64,000 bases of DNA, taken from NCBI RefSeq assembly GCF_023952475.1, contig NZ_JALHRX010000015.1, forward strand, positions 1 to 64,000, read 5' to 3'. The notes beneath the pieces are model-generated. The model had not been told where the DNA came from and searched no databases. It saw only the letters and a list, made by a program, of their open reading frames with translations. Below are positions 1-7,401 of the stretch, piece by piece (positions within the stretch are counted from its first letter, which is position 1; the number at the start of each line of letters is the position of its first letter). Position numbers and translations under genes: made by a program. This DNA comes from Cupriavidus sp. WGlv3. GTDB lineage: Bacteria > Pseudomonadota > Gammaproteobacteria > Burkholderiales > Burkholderiaceae.

Positions 1-348
1 CGCTTCGAGCGCGAACGCGGTGATGTTGGCGGCCGACATACGCGCGTTGTTCTCGGCATCGAAGGGATTGAGCATGCCCACCAGCACCGCGCCGGGCTTC
101 ATCTGCGCCAGTTCGGCGGCATCGGGTGCGCGCACCTTGAGCACCAGCTGCGCGCCGAGCGCGTCGGCGGCGCTGCCGATGGTGGCGCCGACCGCCTCAT
201 ACGCGCCGTCGGGCTGGCTGGCGTTCAGGCCGGCACCGGCCTGCACCACCACCTTGTGGCCCTGGGCGACGTATTTCTTGACGGTCTCCGGGGTGGCGGC
301 AACGCGAGTCTCGCCGGCCCGCGTCTCGCGCGGGATACCTATGTACAT
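1..348 (-). CDS. pntA: NAD(P) transhydrogenase subunit alpha, N-terminal part (partial)
   Basis: Partial: 116 codons from the ATG at 346-348, running off the left edge. The product begins MYIGIPRETRAGETRVAATP, the N-terminus shared by the alpha1 (NAD-binding) part of proton-translocating transhydrogenase and alanine dehydrogenase. It continues through LVLKVRAPDA and GAVLVGMLNP, typical of PntAA. The enzyme moves hydride between NADH and NADP+ at the inner membrane, driven by the proton gradient, and so supplies NADPH. An AAGGAGAC ribosome-binding site sits just upstream of the ATG. In beta-proteobacteria the alpha subunit is usually split, so pntAB and pntB would be expected to the left. Identification is firm; the split form is inferred. 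Confidence 0.93.
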   Translation of the reverse strand, partial: MYIGIPRETRAGETRVAATPETVKKYVAQGHKVVVQAGAGLNASQPDGAYEAVGATIGSAADALGAQLVLKVRAPDAAELAQMKPGAVLVGMLNPFDAENNARMSAANITAFALEA

Positions 349-423
349 CTCTGTCTCCTTGGCTGATTGGTCGGTGTTCGGCAGCGGGCGAGCGGAATAC
401 CCTCAAACGCCCTGCGCGCGGTA

Positions 424-1491
424 CTAGAAGATATGCTTCATGCCCGCCGCCACGCCGGTCTGTCCGACGCCTGGCGCGACCCTGGTCGCACTCGCCACGC
501 CCAGCGTCGAGCGGCCCGCATTGTCCATGTAGGACGCATTGACATAAAGCTCCGTGCGCTTCGATAGGGTGTACGCCGCCTGCAGCACGTAGCTGGTGGC
601 GTCGTCAGCCGAGGCATGGGTATCCGTCCGGTAGATGCCGGCGCGCAGCGTCAGCGCCGGTTTGACCGCGTAGGCACCGCCGAGCCAGTAGAGATGGGAA
701 CGGCTGGCGGGCGCGGCCAGGCCGTTCTGCAGGAGCCGGTATCCGGCCTCGGCGGTGAAGGGGCCGCTGGTGTAGAGCAATCCTGCCGCGTAGCGGCGTT
801 CAATGTTGCCCGCAGTGGCCGTGGAGGTGCCGCGGCGCTGGTCGTAGGCAATGGCGAATCCGAACTTGCCGATGGTGTATGAAGCGCCGGCACCGATTTC
901 CTGGCCGACGCGCGGCGCGCCGGGGACTTCGCTGCCATTGGCGATGGTCGAGTCATAGCCGGCGCTGTACAGCCCGCTGATGGTCAGTTCGCCGAAGTTG
1001 CCCGTGTACTTGATGGCATTGTCCGCCCGGCCGGCGAACTGCGCATCGTGGGCAAGCACCGAGTAGGGCGCATAGCGGTTTGCGTCAAAGGGGATGAACA
1101 AGTCGAACAGGATATTGTTCTGGCGCCCAAGCGTGACCTTGCCCCAAGGCCCCGCGATACCGACGAATGCCTGCCGGCCGAACAGGCGGCCGCCAAATCC
1201 GGCCATGCCAGTGTCGGTCAGGAAACCGCTCTCCAGCACAAAGATCGCGCTCATGCCCGCGCCCAGTGCTTCCGTGCCCCGCATGCCCCACCGCGATGCC
1301 GCGGTGTTGCCGGAGGTGACGCGGTACGCGGACCCCGCACCACCCGGGCCGGCATGGCTGACATACTCCACGCCGGCATCCATCACGCCGTACAGCGTGA
1401 CGCTTGACTTTGTCTGTGCCTGTACCTGTGCCGTCGCGGCAAGCAGGCATCCCACCGACGCCGCGAGGGCGCTCTTTGCTGATGTCTTCAT
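424..1491 (-). CDS. Gram-negative porin (Burkholderia/Bordetella type)
   Basis: Outer-membrane general-diffusion porin of 355 residues. The ATG at 1491 follows CGGAGGAGAACG, a strong ribosome-binding site; the open frame extends further upstream without support. The signal peptide is MKTSAKSALAASVGCLLAATAQVQAQ, roughly residues 1-26 (shown here only to mark the cleavage after AQA/VQA), and the mature chain starts with SSVTLYGVMDAGVEY, the classic first strand of this family. The last residues, GMKHIF, end in the C-terminal phenylalanine needed for BAM-dependent insertion. It lies downstream of and on the same strand as the DadA/Bug cluster, 208 bp away, so it could be an outer-membrane entry route for the same solutes. 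That link is only positional. Confidence 0.92.
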   Translation of the reverse strand: MKTSAKSALAASVGCLLAATAQVQAQTKSSVTLYGVMDAGVEYVSHAGPGGAGSAYRVTSGNTAASRWGMRGTEALGAGMSAIFVLESGFLTDTGMAGFGGRLFGRQAFVGIAGPWGKVTLGRQNNILFDLFIPFDANRYAPYSVLAHDAQFAGRADNAIKYTGNFGELTISGLYSAGYDSTIANGSEVPGAPRVGQEIGAGASYTIGKFGFAIAYDQRRGTSTATAGNIERRYAAGLLYTSGPFTAEAGYRLLQNGLAAPASRSHLYWLGGAYAVKPALTLRAGIYRTDTHASADDATSYVLQAAYTLSKRTELYVNASYMDNAGRSTLGVASATRVAPGVGQTGVAAGMKHIF

Positions 1492-1699
1492 CGTTCTCCT
1501 CCGTATCTGTGTTCGAGTTGTTGCCCGCGCAGGGCAGCACTCGCCGCGGCCCCGGAACGGGCGATGCGGCGATAGCCTGGTGATGCGGTTATGGCGCTTC
1601 AGCGGGCTGCGGTGCGCGTCACCCAGGCGCTGCCTCCGCGCTGATGGCACTCGGCCGCGAACTGGGCCGCCGTCAGCTACGCCCGTGCAAGGGTATGGA

Positions 1700-3004
1700 T
1701 CAGGCCAGGGGAGCCGGCGCGCGTTCGGCGCGTTGCATGCCGAAGCGCTCCACGGTAAGTCCGTCCATGTCGATTTCCGGCGGCCTGCCGGATACCGCGT
1801 CGGCTACAAGCCGGCCGGTGCCGCACGCCTGTGTCCAGCCGTTGGAGCCATGGCCGGCATTCAGGTAGAGGCCTTGCAGTGGTGTCGCACCGAGGATGGG
1901 CGGCCCGTCCGGCGTCATCGGACGAAGGCCGGCCCACGACGTGGCCGCGGCATGATCGAGTCCTCGCGGAAAGAGCCGTCGCGTCAGTGTCGACAGCAGT
2001 TCCGTACGGACCCGGCGCACCGACAAGTCATAGCCGACGAACTCGGCCATTCCCGCGACGCGCAACTTGTCGCCCAAGCGGGTCAGCATGATCTTGTTGT
2101 GCTCGTCCATGATTGCCATGCGCGGTGCCGCCCTGGTGTCGGCAATGGGGATCGTGATCGAATAGCCCTTGAGCGGGTAGACCGGGATCCGCAGGCCGGC
2201 AGTAGCGAGCAGCGCGGGTGCCTGGCAGCCGAGTGCAACCACGCAGGCGTCGGCCTGCCGCTGATCCGTCTGCCCGCCCAGCGTGATCTCGACGCTGCGA
2301 AGGCGGCCGTGCGCATGGACCAGCCGGGTTGCCGAAGCGCCGTACTGAAACGACACGCCGCGATGGGAAAGATAGCTGGCCAGGCCTGCGCAGAACTTCG
2401 CGCTGTCGCCCGATGCATCGTCCGGCAGATGCAGTGCGCCTTGCCATGCCGCGGCAGACGCCCGCAGTGATGGTTCCAGCGCCACGGCTTCATCGCGACT
2501 CATCATCCGCCATGGCACCTGGAACTGGCTGAGTGTGCGCGTGGCTAACCGTGCCAACTCGACTTCCTGGTCGGTCTCGAGCAGTTGCAACGTGCCGTCG
2601 CGGTGAAAGCCGAAGGCGAGTTCCGGCACTTCGTCACGCAGGGCCTGCATGCAGCGCATGCTGTAGTGCGCCATGCGCTGCATGCGTGCCTTGTTGACGC
2701 CAAAGCGCTCCGCATTGCATTCCTTGAGCCATAGGGCGAGCCAGCGCAGGCGCTCGGCGTCCGGCATCATCGAGAAGCGCACCGGCGCATGCTTTTGCAG
2801 GGCCATGCGCAGCACCTTGTGCGGCATGCCCGGCGACGCCCACGGGCCGGCAAAGCCGGGGCAAAGGCCCCCTGCGTTGCCGAAGCTCGATCCCATCCCC
2901 GGGCCCGCATGTCGCTCCAGTACGGTCACCTCATGGCCGTCGCGCCACAGGTGGTAGGCGGCGGAGATGCCGGCAACGCCGGCGCCAAGCACTAGTACGC
3001 GCAT
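1700..3004 (-). CDS. DadA-like FAD-dependent D-amino-acid dehydrogenase
   Basis: A 434-residue flavoenzyme of the DadA/glycine-oxidase (DAO) family. These enzymes oxidatively deaminate D-amino acids to 2-oxo acids and pass electrons to the membrane quinone pool. The FAD-binding Rossmann motif VLGAGVAGISAAYHL is at residues 4-18. SSFGNAGGLCPGFAGPWASPGM (about 39-60) is the DadA family signature, and the C-terminal LYLNAGHGSNGWTQACGTG is the second FAD contact. It starts 23 bp after the Bug receptor gene and ends a minus-strand run that begins with the PLP lyase. A second DadA homologue lies at 39777-41084; the two share layout but differ in sequence, so they are paralogues with probably different substrates. 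Confidence 0.86.
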   Translation of the reverse strand: MRVLVLGAGVAGISAAYHLWRDGHEVTVLERHAGPGMGSSFGNAGGLCPGFAGPWASPGMPHKVLRMALQKHAPVRFSMMPDAERLRWLALWLKECNAERFGVNKARMQRMAHYSMRCMQALRDEVPELAFGFHRDGTLQLLETDQEVELARLATRTLSQFQVPWRMMSRDEAVALEPSLRASAAAWQGALHLPDDASGDSAKFCAGLASYLSHRGVSFQYGASATRLVHAHGRLRSVEITLGGQTDQRQADACVVALGCQAPALLATAGLRIPVYPLKGYSITIPIADTRAAPRMAIMDEHNKIMLTRLGDKLRVAGMAEFVGYDLSVRRVRTELLSTLTRRLFPRGLDHAAATSWAGLRPMTPDGPPILGATPLQGLYLNAGHGSNGWTQACGTGRLVADAVSGRPPEIDMDGLTVERFGMQRAERAPAPLA

Positions 3005-3027
3005 GTCTGCTGCCCCGTTCCAAGGAT

Positions 3028-4059
3028 TCAGTCGGCCGTGATGTGCGCGCGATCGATGATCGCGCGATAGCGCCTGGTTTCGCTGTCGATATATTGCTCG
3101 AAATCACCACCATTCTTGTAGGCGCTCTCGAAGCCCAGGCCGCTCAGGCGATCCTTGATGTCAGGCGACGACATGACCCTCGCCGAGGCGCTGTCGAGCT
3201 TCTTCCTGATCCCATCGGGCAGCCTGGCCGGCGCCCACAGGCCATACCAGGAATAGAACTCGAAGTTCTTGAATCCGGCTTCCTGCATGGTCGGGACCTC
3301 CGGCAGCAACGGGCTGCGCGTGCGCCCGGTCACCGCGATCGCGCGCAATTTGCCGGCCTTGACCCCGGGCAGCGACGAGAGCATGGGATCCATCATGCCC
3401 TGGGCCTGGCCGCTCATGAGGTCGGTCAGCGCCGGGCCGCCGCCCTTGTACAGGGCAATCGGCACCTGCAGGTCCGCGATGCCGCTGTCATACATGAACT
3501 GGGACAAGGCCAGGTGGCCGGCCGAGCCGTTGCCGCTGGTCGCGAAGTTGTACTGCCTGGGATTGGCTTTCACGGCGCGCGCCAGTGCCTGCGGCGAGTT
3601 CGCCGGTACCTGCGGATTCACGCTGAAGATCAGCGCCCCTTGCGCGAGCATGCTGACCGCGGTGAAATCCTTGACCGCATCGAACTTGATGGTCTTCCGG
3701 TAGAGCATCGGGTTGATGTTGTGGATCGATGCGTTGAGGTAGAGGGTGTAGCCATCAGGCGCCGCGCGGGCGACGATGCCGGCCCCGACCAGGCCTGATG
3801 CACCCGGCCGGTTGTCGACAATGACGCTTTGCTTCAGCTCCTGGCCAAGCTTCATCGCGAACACGCGCGCAAGGCCGTCCACCGAGCCGCCAGGCGCATG
3901 CGGCACGACGACGGTGATGGTACGAACGGGATAGGCGCTGTCAGGCGCGGATTCCGCTTTTGCGACGCCCGCGGACGTCAGGGCGAACAGAAGGAAGAGG
4001 CCCATGCTGGCGACTGGCACGTGGCGGGAACGGATCTGGGTGAGGGGGCGTGGTTGCAT
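3028..4059 (-). CDS. Bug-family periplasmic solute receptor (TctC type)
   Basis: A 343-residue periplasmic binding protein of the Bug/TctC family, which is greatly expanded in Bordetella and Cupriavidus. A signal peptide ends near AGVAKA (residues 30-36). The mature protein starts YPVRTITVVVPHAPGGSVDG, the family's N-terminal ligand loop, and later has PQALARAVKANPRQYNF and the typical LPEVPTMQEAGF motif. These receptors bind carboxylates or amino-acid derivatives. No tctA/tctB membrane genes are nearby, so it is an orphan receptor that must share a transporter or act as a sensor. Its neighbours suggest the ligand is the substrate of the lyase/DadA cluster; that is inference. Confidence 0.9.
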   Translation of the reverse strand: MQPRPLTQIRSRHVPVASMGLFLLFALTSAGVAKAESAPDSAYPVRTITVVVPHAPGGSVDGLARVFAMKLGQELKQSVIVDNRPGASGLVGAGIVARAAPDGYTLYLNASIHNINPMLYRKTIKFDAVKDFTAVSMLAQGALIFSVNPQVPANSPQALARAVKANPRQYNFATSGNGSAGHLALSQFMYDSGIADLQVPIALYKGGGPALTDLMSGQAQGMMDPMLSSLPGVKAGKLRAIAVTGRTRSPLLPEVPTMQEAGFKNFEFYSWYGLWAPARLPDGIRKKLDSASARVMSSPDIKDRLSGLGFESAYKNGGDFEQYIDSETRRYRAIIDRAHITAD

Positions 4060-4162
4060 GGCCGGATCAACGAAACTTGCAGGACAAGGGAAGGCAGCGC
4101 CATCGCGCGCGATGACGTGGGACGAGGCGCTGCGTTGAAATGGCTTCGGTGAAGCCGGTGGC

Positions 4163-4942
4163 TCAGAAGGTGCCGGGGTAAGCCGCGCCGTCGATCAGGA
4201 TGTTCTGACCGCAGATATAGCCCGCCTGCCCGGAGCAGATGAAGGCGCACAGTGCGCCGAGCTCTTCGGGCCGGCCATAGCGGGCTGCCGGGTTGCTGGT
4301 GCCGCGTTCGTTCCACAGTTGCTCGAAGCTCTTGCCGGTCGACTCCAGCATGCCTTCGATGTGGTGGCGCTGGGCGTCGGTCGCGAATACGCCCGGGAGC
4401 AGGTTGTTGATGGTGACGTTGTGGCGAACGGTCTGGCGCGCAAGCCCCGCGACGAAGCCGACCAGGCCGGAGCGCGCGCCATTGGACAGGCCCAGTTCCA
4501 GCTGCGGCGTCTTCACGCTGCGCGAGACGATATTCACGATGCGGCCGAAGCGGCGTTCGATCATGCCGTCGACCGTTTGCCGGATCATGTCGATCGGCCC
4601 GATCATCATGGCATCGATGGCGGCGTGCCAGTCTGCCGGTGTCCACTGGCGGAAATCACCGGGCGGGGCACCATCCGCGTTATTGACCAGGATATCCGGG
4701 GTGGGGCATGCCGCCAGCGCGGCGGCGCGCCCCGCGTCCGTGGTGATGTCCGCTACCACGTACCTGACATCACCCCCGGTCGCGGCGCCGATTTCCGTGG
4801 CCGCCGCGGCCAGCGTGCTCTCCGTGCGGGCAGCAATGCATACCTTCACGCCTTCCGCTGCCAGTTGCTGCGCGCAAGCGCGCCCCATGCCCTTGCTTCC
4901 GCCAAAGACGAGTGCATGGCGCCCTGCAATGCCGAGTTCCAT
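4163..4942 (-). CDS. Atypical SDR-family oxidoreductase lacking the catalytic Tyr/Lys
   Basis: A 259-residue short-chain dehydrogenase/reductase fold protein. The cofactor loop is FGGSKGMG (residues 13-20) instead of TGxxxGIG, and NNADG (87-91) replaces NNAG. Where a classical SDR has Tyr-x-x-x-Lys, this protein reads SNGAR (153-157), so both catalytic residues are replaced by Ser and Arg; Ser140 is present. This pattern belongs to the beta-ketoacyl reductase-like subgroup of SDRs with a degenerate active site. It lies 19 bp downstream of the DHDPS-family gene and is surely co-transcribed. It may use a different chemistry or be non-catalytic; the substrate is unknown. Confidence 0.85.
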   Translation of the reverse strand: MELGIAGRHALVFGGSKGMGRACAQQLAAEGVKVCIAARTESTLAAAATEIGAATGGDVRYVVADITTDAGRAAALAACPTPDILVNNADGAPPGDFRQWTPADWHAAIDAMMIGPIDMIRQTVDGMIERRFGRIVNIVSRSVKTPQLELGLSNGARSGLVGFVAGLARQTVRHNVTINNLLPGVFATDAQRHHIEGMLESTGKSFEQLWNERGTSNPAARYGRPEELGALCAFICSGQAGYICGQNILIDGAAYPGTF

Positions 4943-4961
4943 TGATCGCTCCCGGTTCGGT

Positions 4962-5897
4962 TCAAACGGCCTTGAGCATCGGCGACGACCAGCCGTACTT
5001 CCGGTCGAGTTCGAGTTCCTTGATGACGCGCAGACCCCGCAGCAGGGGCTCGCCCTCCAGGCCGGTGAGCGGCTTGCGCAGTTCGCCCGAAGGCAGGCCC
5101 ACCGCCTTCATCAGCGATTTGATCGATACCGGGTTGATGGCGGAATAGGCGTAGTGCAGCAACGGGAGATTCCGCAGGTAGGCCTGGTGGAAGCTGGCCG
5201 CGGTCTCGGGGGATGTCCATGGACGGGAGATCTGCGCCAGCTCCGCCGGGGCGATATTGCCGGTCATGTTGGCGGTGCCATGGCCGCCCAGGCTCATGGT
5301 TGGAACGACCAGGCCAAGGTTGGGCGAGTCGCAGCACATCACGGAGACGTCCGGCGCGCCGCGCAGCACTTGCGCTACCTGTCCCACCCGCGTCGTCGAC
5401 TCCTTGTGGACGACATAGTTGGGGTGCTTGAAGATGCGCAGCAGGCTGTCCCAATGCAGGTCGGTCTTCACGCGCGGCGGGTTGTTGTAGATGCCCAGGG
5501 GCAGGTCGGTCTCGTCGGCCACTTCCAGGAAGTAGCTTTCGATGTCGGCCTCCGGGGCGCAGATGTAGGCGGGCGCGGCGATGATGGCGCCATCCGCGCC
5601 ATTGGCCCTGGCAAAGCGCAGATAGTCCTTGGTGGTCTGGGTGTTGTTGCCGGTGCAGCCATAGAACAGCTTCATCTTGCCGGTCTTCATCTTCGCGGTT
5701 TCCACGATGATGGCCTCGCGCTCTTTTTGGGAGAGCATCGAGACCTCGCCCGTGGACCCCATGATCAGCACCGCCGAGGTCCCGTGGCGTTCCTGGAAAT
5801 CCAGCAGTTCGCGAAAGGCGCCGAAGTCCGGGCTGCCGTCCTTAGCGAAGGGGGTGATCAGGGCCACAAAGGACCCTTCAATCTTCATCTTGCTCAT
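4962..5897 (-). CDS. Dihydrodipicolinate synthase/N-acetylneuraminate lyase family protein
   Basis: A 311-residue (beta/alpha)8 class I aldolase. The start at 5897 is preceded by GGAGACAG. Visible active-site elements are GSTGE (47-51), the proton-relay Tyr137 in IYNNPPR, and the Schiff-base Lys165 in YVVHKEST. These enzymes join or split 2-oxo acids such as pyruvate and an aldehyde. Housekeeping DapA in this group lies elsewhere and normally carries IYNVPGR or similar, so this copy is more likely catabolic (an aldolase or dehydratase of a 2-oxo acid). It sits between the PLP lyase and the SDR in one transcriptional direction. The exact reaction cannot be told from sequence. Confidence 0.87.
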   Translation of the reverse strand: MSKMKIEGSFVALITPFAKDGSPDFGAFRELLDFQERHGTSAVLIMGSTGEVSMLSQKEREAIIVETAKMKTGKMKLFYGCTGNNTQTTKDYLRFARANGADGAIIAAPAYICAPEADIESYFLEVADETDLPLGIYNNPPRVKTDLHWDSLLRIFKHPNYVVHKESTTRVGQVAQVLRGAPDVSVMCCDSPNLGLVVPTMSLGGHGTANMTGNIAPAELAQISRPWTSPETAASFHQAYLRNLPLLHYAYSAINPVSIKSLMKAVGLPSGELRKPLTGLEGEPLLRGLRVIKELELDRKYGWSSPMLKAV

Positions 5898-5964
5898 GTC
5901 TGTCTCCGTCGTAAATTTTGTATGGGCCGGGGCCGGGACAATCCGGCGCAGGCTGCGTTGTCGT

Positions 5965-7194
5965 TCAGGTCGGGCAAGTGTGGTTGGCGTCGACGCCTTG
6001 CCTTGCCTCCCCGGTGGACTCATGCGCGCAAAGCGCCATCAGGCCGCGCTGCAGATCGTCGATCAGGTCTTGCGGGTCTTCGAGACCCACATGCAGGCGC
6101 ACGGCCTGGCCTTGATAGGGCCAGCGCGCGCTGGTGAAGTGCTTTCCCGGCGTGAAAGGGATGGCGAGGCTTTCATAGCCACCCCAGGAAACCCCCAGGC
6201 CAAAGTGTTTCAGCGCGTCGACGAAGGCTGCGAGTGATCCTTTGGAATGCGTGCGCAAGACAACGGAAAACAGGCCACAGGCACCGGTAAAGTCGCGCTT
6301 CCACAGCGCATGGCCCGGATGCGACGGCAGGGCGGGATGCAGCACCGCCTCGACTTGCGGCTGCTGCGCCAGCCATTGGGCAACGCGCAGTCCTGATTCC
6401 CAGTGGCGCTGGAGCCGGACCGCCATGGTGCGCAGGCCGCGCAGTGCCAGGTAGACGTCGTCCGGACCGGCAGTCTGGCCCATGTCCTGAGTGGTCTGCT
6501 TGATCCGGGGCCAGGTATCCCGGTTGCAGGTAACCACGCCAAGCATGGCATCGGAATGGCCGACGATGTACTTGGTGGCGGCCTGGATCGAAACGTCGAC
6601 GCCGTGGGCGAACGGTTTGAAGTAGAGCGGCGTTGCCCAGGTGTTGTCCATCACCACCACGGCGCCATGTCGATGCGCGGCAGCGCAGATTGCCGGGATA
6701 TCCTGCATGTCAAGCGTCTCCGACCCCGGCGCTTCGACATACACGACCCGCGTGTTGAGCCGCATCAGTGCTTCGAGCGGCGTGCCGCCGGCGGGATCGT
6801 AGGTCTCGACTTCGACGCCGAAGCGCGTCAGCACGCGCTCCAGAAAGGCGCGGGTTGGCGAATAGGCGCTGTCAGTGACCAGCACGTGGTCACCTGCCGA
6901 CAGCAGTGCCGTCAGTGCGGTGCTGATCGCCGCGAGGCCGGACGGAAACACGAGCGAACGGTAACCGCCTTCCAGCGCGGCAACGGCTTCTTCCAGCGCA
7001 TGGGTCGTGGGCGTGCCGTAGCGACCATAGGTCGTTGCGCCAGGCTCTTCCGCAGCGCGGGCGCGCTTCATTTCCTCCCATTCGGCCATCGACCCGGCGA
7101 GAATGGTCGAGGCCCTGAAGACCGGCGTGTTGACAACCCCGCCGAACCGCTCCGGGTGGCGGCCGGCGCAAACTAACTGAGTGCTTTCTTTCAT
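5965..7194 (-). CDS. Cys/Met-metabolism PLP enzyme (cystathionine beta-lyase type)
   Basis: A 409-residue fold-type I PLP enzyme of the Cys/Met metabolism family. The start at 7194 is chosen because GGAG lies 6 nt upstream; an ATG at 7227 has no such site. Lys208 in QAATKYIVGHSD is the PLP lysine, Asp183 in MDNTWATP contacts the pyridine nitrogen, and YGRYGTPT (56-63) binds the cofactor phosphate of the partner subunit. The run resembles proteobacterial MetC, which splits cystathionine to homocysteine, pyruvate and ammonia. Neighbours (DadA, DHDPS-family, sulfoxide-reductase-like enzyme) suggest a catabolic C-S lyase rather than methionine biosynthesis. It is the first gene of the minus-strand cluster. 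Confidence 0.88.
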   Translation of the reverse strand: MKESTQLVCAGRHPERFGGVVNTPVFRASTILAGSMAEWEEMKRARAAEEPGATTYGRYGTPTTHALEEAVAALEGGYRSLVFPSGLAAISTALTALLSAGDHVLVTDSAYSPTRAFLERVLTRFGVEVETYDPAGGTPLEALMRLNTRVVYVEAPGSETLDMQDIPAICAAAHRHGAVVVMDNTWATPLYFKPFAHGVDVSIQAATKYIVGHSDAMLGVVTCNRDTWPRIKQTTQDMGQTAGPDDVYLALRGLRTMAVRLQRHWESGLRVAQWLAQQPQVEAVLHPALPSHPGHALWKRDFTGACGLFSVVLRTHSKGSLAAFVDALKHFGLGVSWGGYESLAIPFTPGKHFTSARWPYQGQAVRLHVGLEDPQDLIDDLQRGLMALCAHESTGEARQGVDANHTCPT

Positions 7195-7272
7195 CGGATC
7201 TCCGTGGCTGAGCGGTGCGGCTTTCATGTTGGTGATTGCCGCTGGAATGTCGACCAGCTTAGGGATGCGTCC

Positions 7273-7289
7273 TGAGAAAATTCATCTCA
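7273..7289. promoter_or_regulatory. Palindrome between the PLP lyase and molybdoenzyme genes (candidate operator)
   Basis: TGAGAAAATTCATCTCA reads as TGAGA-N7-TCTCA with an A/T-rich centre, in the 207-bp divergent region. It lies 79 nt from the lyase start and 113 nt from the molybdoenzyme start, so one regulator could govern both directions. The architecture (5-bp arms around AT) resembles the Lrp-like palindrome at 11988-12005, but the arm sequence differs. The binding protein is not known. Confidence 0.45.
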
Positions 7290-7401
7290 TTTGATCGGCG
7301 CATCCCATCCATAAGAGAAAAAAATGCTCGCGTGGCTCGCCCAACATTGGGCGCTTGCGCCGCTCGTAGCGGGCGCCTGTATCCCGATGGAGGAGACCTA
7401 C

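Noticed and set aside
7324..7401. Upstream in-frame ATG for the molybdoenzyme
   Set aside because: A much better ribosome-binding site and the length of known BisC proteins favour ATG 7402.
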